Below, in pieces: positions 29,070 through 36,721 of a stretch of 64,000 nt of DNA. Below the pieces are notes generated by a model that ran no database searches, was not told the origin of the DNA, and saw only the letters and a program-made list of their open reading frames with translations. The stretch is from contig NZ_ATZH01000014.1 in assembly GCF_000428105.1 (NCBI RefSeq), positions 1 to 64,000 on the forward strand, in the 5' to 3' direction. Each line of letters opens with the position of its first letter. The first letter of the stretch is position 1. This DNA comes from Bacteroides pyogenes DSM 20611 = JCM 6294 (GTDB lineage: Bacteria; Bacteroidota; Bacteroidia; Bacteroidales; Bacteroidaceae). The position numbers and the translations under genes were made by a program.

Positions 29070-30437
29070 TTATCTGTTTGCACGAAACTCTTTTCTTTTT
29101 TTCCAGCGCTCAACTCCTTCACAAAACTTCTTCGCTTTCCGCCCTTTCAACCAAGGCTGCTCCAATATTTCAGGAATATGGCGGGCATTATCTATCACCC
29201 GAACAGGGGCGGAAGCTGTTTTTATAATCTCCACATCGTCATACAAAGAGTTATCTTCTAAAAAGGCTTTCATGCGGAGCGTATCACCTTTCACATCAAT
29301 CATTTGGTAGAAACGGTGATTCGTACCAAAGTGGTCATATTTGTCGTTAAATCTTAAACGGTATTCCTTAGGCGAAGCATGACTTACCAGATAGATCGGT
29401 ACAGTCATTTCTCCATTCTTTTTCTTGTTTGTCATACGGGCATAATTGTGTTCATGTCCCTGAAGCACCAAGTCAACCCCGTACTCCCGAAGCAACGAAT
29501 CGAACATCCAGCGCACCGGAAGATTGTTCATTTTCCCTTTAATGGAATATACCGGATGATGAAACATCACTATTTTCCACTTTTTATCCGAAGCTTTCAG
29601 CGTTTTTTTCAACCACTCTCGTTGTGAGAACAAAAACCAAGCATCTCGATTACTGTCGAGTGTAATAATAGTAGCGTCTTTATAATCTATCGCATACACA
29701 TTATTCCGCTTGTAACGCGAATCGAGAAGATAAGAAAAAGCATACGCGAACCGCTTTTCCATAACACGTGTCAAACCTTTAATATATTCATGATTGCCGG
29801 GAGAAACCATTACAGGTTTGCAAGGAGCAATCGAATCTATACTTTGGTAGGCTTCCTCCCAATAGCAATTCATCGGACGTTCCACAAAATCGCCGGCAAA
29901 CATGTAGAAGTCGGTATCGGGATAACGATGGCGTATATTTTCCATAAACTCGCGTGTTTTACCACGCAATGTATCTTGCACGTCTCCGATAAAGGCAAAA
30001 GAAAAATAATCTGTCGAGTCGGGCTGTGTAGAGAAAGAATACCATTTGGAAACATCAGAATCATTCCAAACCCTGTAAGCGTATGAAGCTCCATACGCAA
30101 GTTTCCCGAATTTCGCCCAATTGGCATAACAAAAGCCGCCCAATGTCCTGAAGAATTTGGAATATCCATCCACCCAAACGGTATCTCCCGATCCGACTTT
30201 CGTATATTCCAATTTTGCCTGTTTCGAGACGCCGCCGCATACCCAACTGACATTACGAGAAAGTTCGCCATCATTTCCAAAAGTAAGAAGCACACGTTGC
30301 GGTTCGTCAGTGAGCACATAGCGTATCTCAGGAAGATTTTCGAACCATGCCTTCCATCTTTTTTTACAAATAGCGACACTAACTATCAGCAAAAGCAAGA
30401 TTATTCCCCCAATTATTTTTGTTCTTTTTTTCATCAC
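29070..30437 (-). CDS. Membrane-anchored metallophosphoesterase, purple-acid-phosphatase-like
   Basis: 455 residues. One N-terminal membrane helix (about 8-24), an N-terminal fibronectin-like domain (about 38-137), then a calcineurin-like phosphoesterase. Metal motifs: GDVQD (D152), AGDFVERP (D183), PGNHEY (N215, H216), FHHPVYS and GHEHNYAR. The first motif has Gln where simple phosphoesterases have His, as in purple acid phosphatases, which fits the domain order. Substrate unknown; location periplasmic by topology. The C-terminus is basic (GRKAKKFCEGVERWKKRKEF). A -7 element lies at 30460-30467. Confidence 0.87.
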   Translation of the reverse strand: MMKKRTKIIGGIILLLLIVSVAICKKRWKAWFENLPEIRYVLTDEPQRVLLTFGNDGELSRNVSWVCGGVSKQAKLEYTKVGSGDTVWVDGYSKFFRTLGGFCYANWAKFGKLAYGASYAYRVWNDSDVSKWYSFSTQPDSTDYFSFAFIGDVQDTLRGKTREFMENIRHRYPDTDFYMFAGDFVERPMNCYWEEAYQSIDSIAPCKPVMVSPGNHEYIKGLTRVMEKRFAYAFSYLLDSRYKRNNVYAIDYKDATIITLDSNRDAWFLFSQREWLKKTLKASDKKWKIVMFHHPVYSIKGKMNNLPVRWMFDSLLREYGVDLVLQGHEHNYARMTNKKKNGEMTVPIYLVSHASPKEYRLRFNDKYDHFGTNHRFYQMIDVKGDTLRMKAFLEDNSLYDDVEIIKTASAPVRVIDNARHIPEILEQPWLKGRKAKKFCEGVERWKKRKEFRANR

Positions 30438-30459
30438 AATATCGTCCTTTAAGCAAAAA

Positions 30460-30467
30460 CAAAGATA
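30460..30467 (-). promoter_or_regulatory. Candidate phosphoesterase promoter, -7 element
   Basis: The minus strand reads TATCTTTG, 23 bases before the ATG. A 5-bp inverted repeat GTTCC/GGAAC (30477-30493) lies just upstream of it. Confidence 0.55.
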
Positions 30468-30506
30468 AAAAATTATGTTCCAAAAATCGGAACACTTGTT
30501 CTATAT

Positions 30507-31400
30507 TTAACCTTTTTCTATTTTTCTCTTCTTCCAGAGTTGCCAACTGTTAATAATATTTTGCCACAATACATATGAACCGGGGGCAATAGACGACAGC
30601 GGGTTTAAATAGGTATGCGCCATCCAAATAGCCAAAATCGTGTTTTTCTGTCCTAGGGCCTGTCCACCACTGATGCGATCGTTATAAGCGCTTCCAATCA
30701 TTTTCCCAAGGAAGAATTGCAGACCGCATACGACCAAGGCACCTGTTACAATCATAATCTCCGTGAACCCGCCGGCAGGCTCATTCACTAATGAATGTGT
30801 AGTTTGAGCAGTAACAATGATTAATGAAACGGCCCAAAGGTAAAAAGACAAATCATGATATCCCAGCAAACAGCGATGAAGCTTCGGAAGGAACTTCTGT
30901 AAGAGCCAGGCCAAAAAGAAAGGGAAAATAAGTAAAGGGAACACCCTTTCTACGATAATCAAAAAAGAACTCCAAAAACCAACATCAATTCCGACTTCAA
31001 CCAAAGGGAAAAATAAAGGAACTGCAATAGCCGCTCCGATATTGCCAAGCAATGTGTATGTGGCAACGCTTGCTATATTTCCTCCCAACTTCGATGTAAC
31101 CACCGCAGCAGCTGTAGCGGTAGGGCAAATGATACAAACCATCACTCCTTCGGCCAAAATTTTATTGACGCGACAAAGCTGAAAATAGGCGATTAATGCT
31201 CCGGCAATCTGAATCAGCAACAACCATCCGTGTAAAGGCTTGATTCTTATATCCTGAGGCGATACTTTACAAAAAGTAAGCAACAGCATAACAAAAATAA
31301 GATATGGAGTTAAAAAAGAGAAAGTAATAAACAAAGGATAGCCTATGGCACCTAGCAACATGGCAAGAGGCAGTGTCCAATTCTTCAAGAGCTTAAGCAT
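30507..31400 (-). CDS. Bile acid:sodium symporter (BASS) superfamily transporter
   Basis: 297 residues from the ATG at 31400 (MLKLLKNWTLPLAMLLG); a TTG 24 bases further upstream also opens the frame but overlaps a promoter-like TACTTTG. About nine or ten membrane segments are seen, with the family features CPTATAAAVVTSKLGGN (helix-4 crossover) and ISGGQALGQKNTILAIWMA (helix-9 crossover). The BASS fold moves bile acids or other organic anions with sodium; the actual substrate is not known. The gene is divergent from the amidase gene. Confidence 0.83.
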   Translation of the reverse strand: MLKLLKNWTLPLAMLLGAIGYPLFITFSFLTPYLIFVMLLLTFCKVSPQDIRIKPLHGWLLLIQIAGALIAYFQLCRVNKILAEGVMVCIICPTATAAAVVTSKLGGNIASVATYTLLGNIGAAIAVPLFFPLVEVGIDVGFWSSFLIIVERVFPLLIFPFFLAWLLQKFLPKLHRCLLGYHDLSFYLWAVSLIIVTAQTTHSLVNEPAGGFTEIMIVTGALVVCGLQFFLGKMIGSAYNDRISGGQALGQKNTILAIWMAHTYLNPLSSIAPGSYVLWQNIINSWQLWKKRKIEKG

Positions 31401-31512
31401 TGCAGTATTGTTTTTTGAATGCAAAGTACGGAGATTTCAAAGAAAAACTATCATCAAACCGAAAAAAACTCAAAACTTAATGGTAAATCACGAGTTTTCT
31501 ACAAAATTCTAC

Positions 31513-31520
31513 TACATTTG
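31513..31520 (+). promoter_or_regulatory. Candidate amidase promoter, -7 element
   Basis: TACATTTG, 19 bases before the ATG at 31540; it supports that start over the upstream in-frame ATG at 31480. Confidence 0.55.
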
Positions 31521-31539
31521 CATCATCATTTTTGAGATT

Positions 31540-32808
31540 ATGAGAATGCAAAAGTCCTACATAGTATATATATCCATTATTTTGGGGTTGCTCATGTCGC
31601 CCGGATATAATGGAAACTTATGGGGGAAAGATTTCACTGTAGTCATTGATGCCGGACATGGCGGACATGACCCGGGAGCTATCGGCAGAATTTCCAAAGA
31701 AAAAAACATCAACCTGAATGTAGCTTTGAAATTAGGTGGACTCATACAAAAAAACTGCAGCGATGTAAAAGTTATTTATACCCGGACAAAAGATGTTTTT
31801 ATTCCACTTAATCGAAGAGCCGAAATAGCGAACAACGCAAAAGCCGATCTCTTTATTTCAATACATACCAATGCATTAGCCAATAACCGAACAGCTCAAG
31901 GGGCTTCCACATGGACACTCGGTCTCGCAAAATCAGAAGCAAATTTGGAAGTAGCCAAACGGGAAAATTCGGTAATTTTATACGAAAGTGACTATCGCAC
32001 AAGATATGCAGGATTCAATCCAAACTCCTCCGAGTCATATATTATTTTCGAATTCATGCAAGACAAATATATGGCACAGAGCGTACATTTGGCTTCATTG
32101 GTACAAAAACAGTTCCGCCATTCGTGCCGTCGAATAGATAGAGGAGTGCATCAAGCCGGTTTTTTGGTATTAAAGGCGAGTGCCATGCCCAGTATATTGA
32201 TAGAATTGGGATTTATTTCCACACCCACAGAAGAACGTTATCTGAACTCATCAAACGGAATCAACGAAATGGCTAAAGGTATTTATTATGCTTTCTTAAA
32301 CTATAAAAGAGAACATGAATTGAGATTGACCGGAAGCAGTAAAACAATAGTGCCCACCGAACCGGGAAATACAAAATCAGAAACACCTTCTCCAATAACA
32401 GAAATTAAAGAGGAAAATAAGGGAAAGATTGATGACAGGCAAAAAATGGAATTAACGGCAGACACAACACCGCTATCTCAAACTTCCGAACAAACAACAG
32501 AATCTTACACTAGAATAGAAAGCAAGAAAGAACCGGAAATCATATTTAAATTGCAAATATTGACTTCTAGACAACCGTTATCCCAAAACGACAAGCGACT
32601 AAAAGGGTTGAAAGATGTTGATTATTACAAAGAGGAAGGCATTTACAAATACACATACGGCGCATCACCTGACTACAACAAAGTATTACGCACCAAACGA
32701 AGTATTGCTACATTATTCAATGATGCATTTATCATAGCCTTTCGAGGTAATGAGAAGATAAATATCAATGAAGCAATCGCTGAATTCAAGAAAAGCAGAA
32801 ATAAATAA
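31540..32808 (+). CDS. N-acetylmuramoyl-L-alanine amidase (AmiC type) with SPOR-like tail
   Basis: 422 residues. Upstream in-frame codons from 31345 overlap the divergent transporter; the promoter sets the ATG at 31540. Signal peptide about 1-30. The Amidase_3 domain (about 32-265) has zinc and catalytic residues H40 in DAGHGGHDPGA, H109 in SIHTNA and E222 in LIELGFIS. It cleaves the amide between MurNAc and L-Ala, typically at cell separation. A polar linker (about 275-350) leads to a C-terminal SPOR-like region (IFKLQILTSRQPL...YKYTYGASPDY) that may target septal glycan. MlaD follows after 4 bases. Confidence 0.92.
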   Translation: MRMQKSYIVYISIILGLLMSPGYNGNLWGKDFTVVIDAGHGGHDPGAIGRISKEKNINLNVALKLGGLIQKNCSDVKVIYTRTKDVFIPLNRRAEIANNAKADLFISIHTNALANNRTAQGASTWTLGLAKSEANLEVAKRENSVILYESDYRTRYAGFNPNSSESYIIFEFMQDKYMAQSVHLASLVQKQFRHSCRRIDRGVHQAGFLVLKASAMPSILIELGFISTPTEERYLNSSNGINEMAKGIYYAFLNYKREHELRLTGSSKTIVPTEPGNTKSETPSPITEIKEENKGKIDDRQKMELTADTTPLSQTSEQTTESYTRIESKKEPEIIFKLQILTSRQPLSQNDKRLKGLKDVDYYKEEGIYKYTYGASPDYNKVLRTKRSIATLFNDAFIIAFRGNEKININEAIAEFKKSRNK

Positions 32809-32812
32809 AAAC

Positions 32813-33706
32813 ATGAAATATATTACGAAAGAAGTAAAAATAGGTCTGGCCGGGATCATCGCATTATGCATAATCGTTTATGGAATTAATTGGTTGAAAG
32901 GTATACACATGTTTCAACCGTCAAGTTATTTTTATGCCAAATTTGAAAACGTGAACGGGCTGACTAAATCCAGCGCAGTGTTTGCTGATGGGGTTCGGGT
33001 AGGTATTGTCCGTGACATATCCTACGATCACCTACAACCCGGAAATGTAGTCGTGCAAGTTGAATTAGATAATGACTTGCGTATTCCGAAAGGCAGTATG
33101 GCCGAGTTAGTACCCGAACTGATGGGTGGCGTGCGAATGAATATCCTTATGGCCAACAACCTGCGTGAAAAACATTCCGTAGGTGATACGATACCCGGAA
33201 TATTAAATAGCGGTATGGTAGAAAGCGTATCGAAACTCATGCCTCAAATAGAAAGCATGCTTCCTAAGCTGGATTCCATACTAACATCCCTCAATTCTAT
33301 CGTAAATGATAAAAGTATTCCTGCCACTCTTCACTCCATGGAAGCTACAACCGCAAATTTGGCTGTAGTCAGCACACAAATAAAAAGTTTGATGAACAAC
33401 GACATTCCCCAACTTACAGGTAAACTTAATATTATCGGCGATAATTTTATCGCTATCAGCAATAACCTGAAAGATATAAATTACGCCGAGACTTTCAAAA
33501 AAGTAGACGACACATTGGCCGATGTAAAAATAATGACAGAAAAGCTGAAAAGGAGAGATAATTCACTCGGCCTTCTTCTGAATGACGCATCCTTATACAA
33601 CAACCTTAGCGCGACAAGTAAAAATGCAGCCGATTTACTGGAAGATTTAAAATTGCACCCGAAACGCTATGTCCATTTTTCCGTTTTCGGCAAAAAAGGG
33701 AAATAA
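32813..33706 (+). CDS. MlaD/MCE domain protein
   Basis: 297 residues from the ATG at 32813; the frame extends back into the amidase gene but conserved sequence starts here. One N-terminal membrane helix (about 8-24), then an MCE domain (about 36-115) with FENVNGLTKSSAVFADGVRVGIV, then a helical part (about 130-290) with regularly spaced leucines. MCE proteins are the lipid-binding subunits of phospholipid transport systems such as Mla between the membranes. No MlaE or MlaF gene is adjacent; the ATPase and permease must be elsewhere. It is translationally close to the amidase (4-base gap). Confidence 0.9.
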   Translation: MKYITKEVKIGLAGIIALCIIVYGINWLKGIHMFQPSSYFYAKFENVNGLTKSSAVFADGVRVGIVRDISYDHLQPGNVVVQVELDNDLRIPKGSMAELVPELMGGVRMNILMANNLREKHSVGDTIPGILNSGMVESVSKLMPQIESMLPKLDSILTSLNSIVNDKSIPATLHSMEATTANLAVVSTQIKSLMNNDIPQLTGKLNIIGDNFIAISNNLKDINYAETFKKVDDTLADVKIMTEKLKRRDNSLGLLLNDASLYNNLSATSKNAADLLEDLKLHPKRYVHFSVFGKKGK

Positions 33707-33980
33707 GAAAAATAGAATAAATTAGATTACATCTAAATAAGAAAGAGTAAACTAAAAGAATTTTAAATCATTGAAACATGCATCTATAAACCAAGATGCG
33801 TCTTTAAAATAAGCTGATTAAAATAAGAAACACAAAAGATATAGAAGGATTAAATAAATGATAATCAAACTATTATAAAGATACAATAGTCCGTTAATTT
33901 ACACCCTTCATATATAAAAGCATAAGTCACTGAATGTAAACGGATTATTAGTCGAACGAGAAATACAAGAAAAACATGGA

Positions 33981-34012
33981 TTTGTTTTTCTCAAATAAGA
34001 TTCCCAAATTTG
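33981..34012 (+). promoter_or_regulatory. Candidate dnaA promoter with overlapping inverted repeat
   Basis: TTTG (33981-33984) and CAAATTTG (34005-34012) are 20 bases apart; the -7 differs from TAnnTTTG only in its first base. The 9-bp inverted repeat AGAAAAACA (33968-33976) / TGTTTTTCT (33983-33991) covers the -33 element and could be an operator. The remainder of the 353-base gap 33707-34059 is A/T-rich with no gene and no cluster of DnaA boxes. Confidence 0.5.
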
Positions 34013-34059
34013 CAAAACGTAGAAGTTTCGCTTAACTAAATAAATGTACTAAAGTCACT

Positions 34060-35472
34060 ATGATTGAATCAAATCATGTTGTGCTTTGGAACCGCTGTCT
34101 TACGATCATAAAAGACAATGTTCCCGAGACAACATATAATACTTGGTTTGCCCCTATCGTCCCATTAAAATATGAGGACAAAACGTTGATCGTACAGATT
34201 CCAAGCCAGTTCTTTTATGAAATTCTGGAGGAGAAATTTGTAGATTTGTTACGAAAAACGTTATATAAAGCTATTGGTGAGGGCACCAAGCTAATGTATA
34301 ATGTCATGGTTGACAAAACTTCGATTCCTAATCAGACTATAAATCTCGAAGCAAGCAATCGTTCCATAGCTGTTTCCCCTAAAAGCAGTACCAATCTCAA
34401 TAAAGCGCCGAACTTCCTGAAAGCCCCCGCCGTTCAGGATTTGGATCCGCATTTAAATCCAAATTACAATTTTGAGACTTTCATTGAAGGATACAGCAAC
34501 AAACTATCGAGAAGCGTAGCCGAAGCCGTTGCACAAAATCCTGCGGGAACAGCGTTCAACCCCTTGTTCCTGCATGGAGCATCCGGAGTCGGAAAAACTC
34601 ATTTAGCGAATGCAATTGGTACGAAAATCAAAGAGCTTTATCCTGAAAAAAGAGTATTGTACGTTTCCGCACACTTATTTCAGGTACAATACACCGATTC
34701 GGTACGAAACAATACGACTAATGATTTCATCAATTTCTACCAGACAATCGACGTTCTGATCATTGATGACATTCAAGAATTTGCGGGCGTTACTAAAACT
34801 CAAAATACGTTCTTCCACATCTTCAATCATTTGCACCAAAACGGCAAACAGCTGATTTTGACTTCCGACCGTGCACCGGTGCTGTTGCAAGGAATGGAGG
34901 AACGATTGCTTACCCGTTTTAAATGGGGAATGGTGGCCGAACTCGAAAAGCCGACTGTAGAATTGCGAAAAGATATTTTGCGAAACAAAATACATCGTGA
35001 CGGTCTAGAGTTCCCACCCGAAGTCATCGATTATATTGCAGAGAATGTCAACGAAAGCGTACGAGATCTGGAAGGAATTGTCATCGCCATCATGGCGCGT
35101 TCTACAATCTTTAACAAGGAAATAGATCTGGAGCTGGCTCAACACATAGTGAAAGGCGTGGTACACAGTGAAACGAAAGCCGTCACCATCGATGATATCC
35201 TGAAAGTCGTATGCAAGCATTTTGGCTTGGAATTGGCTGCCATACATACAAAATCCAGAAAAAGAGAAGTGGTGCAGGCACGACAGATAGCCATGTATCT
35301 GGCCAAAAGCAACACAGACTTCTCTACATCAAAGATTGGAAAATTCATTGGAAACAAAGATCATGCAACCGTACTCCACGCATGCAAAACCGTAAAAGGG
35401 CAGCTGGAGGTAGACAAAAGCTTTAAAGCAGAGGTCAAAGAAATCGAAAGTTTGTTACGGAAAAGAGGATAG
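34060..35472 (+). CDS. dnaA: Chromosomal replication initiator DnaA
   Basis: 470 residues. Domain I (1-85, [25 protein letters not shown]) recruits partners; a short domain II linker precedes the AAA+ domain III with Walker A GASGVGKT (173-180), Walker [10 protein letters not shown] and the sensor region LTSDRAP; domain IV ends with the DnaA signature [17 protein letters not shown] and [15 protein letters not shown] that contacts DnaA boxes. It binds origin DNA and melts oriC. Single gene; a candidate promoter lies 48 bases upstream. Confidence 0.97.
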   Translation: MIESNHVVLWNRCLTIIKDNVPETTYNTWFAPIVPLKYEDKTLIVQIPSQFFYEILEEKFVDLLRKTLYKAIGEGTKLMYNVMVDKTSIPNQTINLEASNRSIAVSPKSSTNLNKAPNFLKAPAVQDLDPHLNPNYNFETFIEGYSNKLSRSVAEAVAQNPAGTAFNPLFLHGASGVGKTHLANAIGTKIKELYPEKRVLYVSAHLFQVQYTDSVRNNTTNDFINFYQTIDVLIIDDIQEFAGVTKTQNTFFHIFNHLHQNGKQLILTSDRAPVLLQGMEERLLTRFKWGMVAELEKPTVELRKDILRNKIHRDGLEFPPEVIDYIAENVNESVRDLEGIVIAIMARSTIFNKEIDLELAQHIVKGVVHSETKAVTIDDILKVVCKHFGLELAAIHTKSRKREVVQARQIAMYLAKSNTDFSTSKIGKFIGNKDHATVLHACKTVKGQLEVDKSFKAEVKEIESLLRKRG

Positions 35473-35505
35473 TTGAAGCAGCCGTTACCTGCAAACACAT
35501 GCCTG

Positions 35506-35685
35506 CTAACTTTTCACAGCATCCCCCATCGGCTTATTCATATCGAAGAAAGACGGAATGTACGAAAGTTTGGCGGAACTCTCGCGAGCATCTTCGACCT
35601 TAAACAAGCCCGGACCACTACAAGCAAGCCCCGCGAAAGCTTTCAAACGATAGCCTTGCAAAGCCCCCACATCAACAAGATGCAA
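35506..35685 (-). CDS. Candidate small ORF between nitroreductase and dnaA
   Basis: A 59-codon frame on the minus strand, opening with TTG at 35685, reads with varied, coding-like composition (GALQGYRLKAFAGLACSGPG, then LSYIPSFFDMNKPMGDAVKS) and ends with TAG. It is in the same frame as, and begins 6 bases after, the nitroreductase stop. It may be a small protein gene, or the remnant of a longer C-terminus lost to a stop mutation. No family recognised; no clear ribosome-binding site. Confidence 0.3.
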   Translation of the reverse strand: MHLVDVGALQGYRLKAFAGLACSGPGLFKVEDARESSAKLSYIPSFFDMNKPMGDAVKS

Positions 35686-35691
35686 TAGAGA

Positions 35692-36435
35692 TTAAAGGAA
35701 GAAACCTTGCTTGCGAAGCACCTTCAACAGATTCTCAGACATAAACTCATTATCTTTTTGGGTATAACGGACATCAGTAAACACTTGAGCCAAAGTTTCT
35801 TTTCCATTCTCCACCACAAATTGCTTGTTCACCGGCAACGATTCTTTGCAAGCATAGATCCGGTCAATATCATCCGACGTGTAATCGCGATAAAACTCTT
35901 GATGCACAATCGCTTCCCGAGACAAACGATCAACTTGAGGCGGCATTTCGTCGGGATAACCCACCGTAACTGTTGTCACAGGGAATACCAACTCCGGCAA
36001 TCGAAGCGCATCAATAATCATTTGAGGGTTATAAGTAGTTGTTCCCAAATAACAAATCCCCAATCCCTTTTCTTCTGCCAATGTGCAAAATGTCTGAGCC
36101 ACCAATAACGTGTCCATAGCCGCATTCATGAAAGACATCAGATTATTATATCCCGGCACAGCTTTCCGTTGCTCACACCATAGGCTGAACCGCCGAAAAT
36201 CCGCGCAAAAAGTCAATACCACCGGAGCCTCCTCAACCATCGGTTGATGAAAATGGGCAGGCGAAAGCAGACTTTTCATTTCCGCATCGCGAGTAACCAC
36301 TACGCTGTAAAGCTGCATGCCTCCCATAGTAGAGGCACGAAAAGAAGTTTCAAGCAAATCATTTAACAAATCTACGGGAATATCCTCAGACAGATACTTC
36401 CGGATAGTCCTTCTGTTTCTGACAGTTTCAATCAT
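35692..36435 (-). CDS. Nitroreductase family flavoprotein
   Basis: 247 residues from the ATG at 36435 (MIETVRNRRTIRKYL); a TTG 15 bases upstream would sit in the promoter. The N-terminal RNRRTIRKY is the FMN-phosphate-binding motif of oxygen-insensitive NAD(P)H nitroreductases, and EEKGLGICYLGTTTYNP is the second conserved part; TVGYPDEMPPQVDRLS is also typical. It would reduce nitro compounds or quinones using FMN. The 5' leader would be only about 6 bases. It lies between dnaA and nrdJ, facing dnaA. Confidence 0.9.
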   Translation of the reverse strand: MIETVRNRRTIRKYLSEDIPVDLLNDLLETSFRASTMGGMQLYSVVVTRDAEMKSLLSPAHFHQPMVEEAPVVLTFCADFRRFSLWCEQRKAVPGYNNLMSFMNAAMDTLLVAQTFCTLAEEKGLGICYLGTTTYNPQMIIDALRLPELVFPVTTVTVGYPDEMPPQVDRLSREAIVHQEFYRDYTSDDIDRIYACKESLPVNKQFVVENGKETLAQVFTDVRYTQKDNEFMSENLLKVLRKQGFFL

Positions 36436-36447
36436 ATCTTTTTTTTG

Positions 36448-36455
36448 CAAAGATA
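36448..36455 (-). promoter_or_regulatory. Candidate nitroreductase promoter, -7 element
   Basis: The minus strand reads TATCTTTG only 12 bases before the ATG at 36435, so the transcript would be nearly leaderless. The 36436-36721 gap shows no cobalamin-riboswitch-like structure for the downstream nrdJ. Confidence 0.55.
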
Positions 36456-36721
36456 CAAAAAAAGAAAGAACATTTTATGTTATTCCAATAATATAGCAAT
36501 TTTCTTTTTGGAAAACTTTCCGCATCTACAAGGATTCATACAACGCTGATAAACAATCAATTAACATTTTAAAATGGAAAACTTACAACCTGTTCATAAA
36601 ATCATTCCTTTTTATTTTGAAAGATTAAAAAACATTCTTAGCTTTGCAAACACATTTGTTAATGATAAGTAAACTTCTACGCACATTACTTATTGAACAA
36701 AAAATCTAAGATATAGAAATC

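Noticed and set aside
33707-34059. oriC next to dnaA
   Set aside because: Only A/T-rich sequence; no cluster of TTATNCACA-type boxes was found by eye. A GC-skew plot of the chromosome would decide.
36436-36721. Possible cobalamin riboswitch upstream of B12-dependent nrdJ
   Set aside because: The leader is A/T-rich without the conserved B12-box or helices of that riboswitch.
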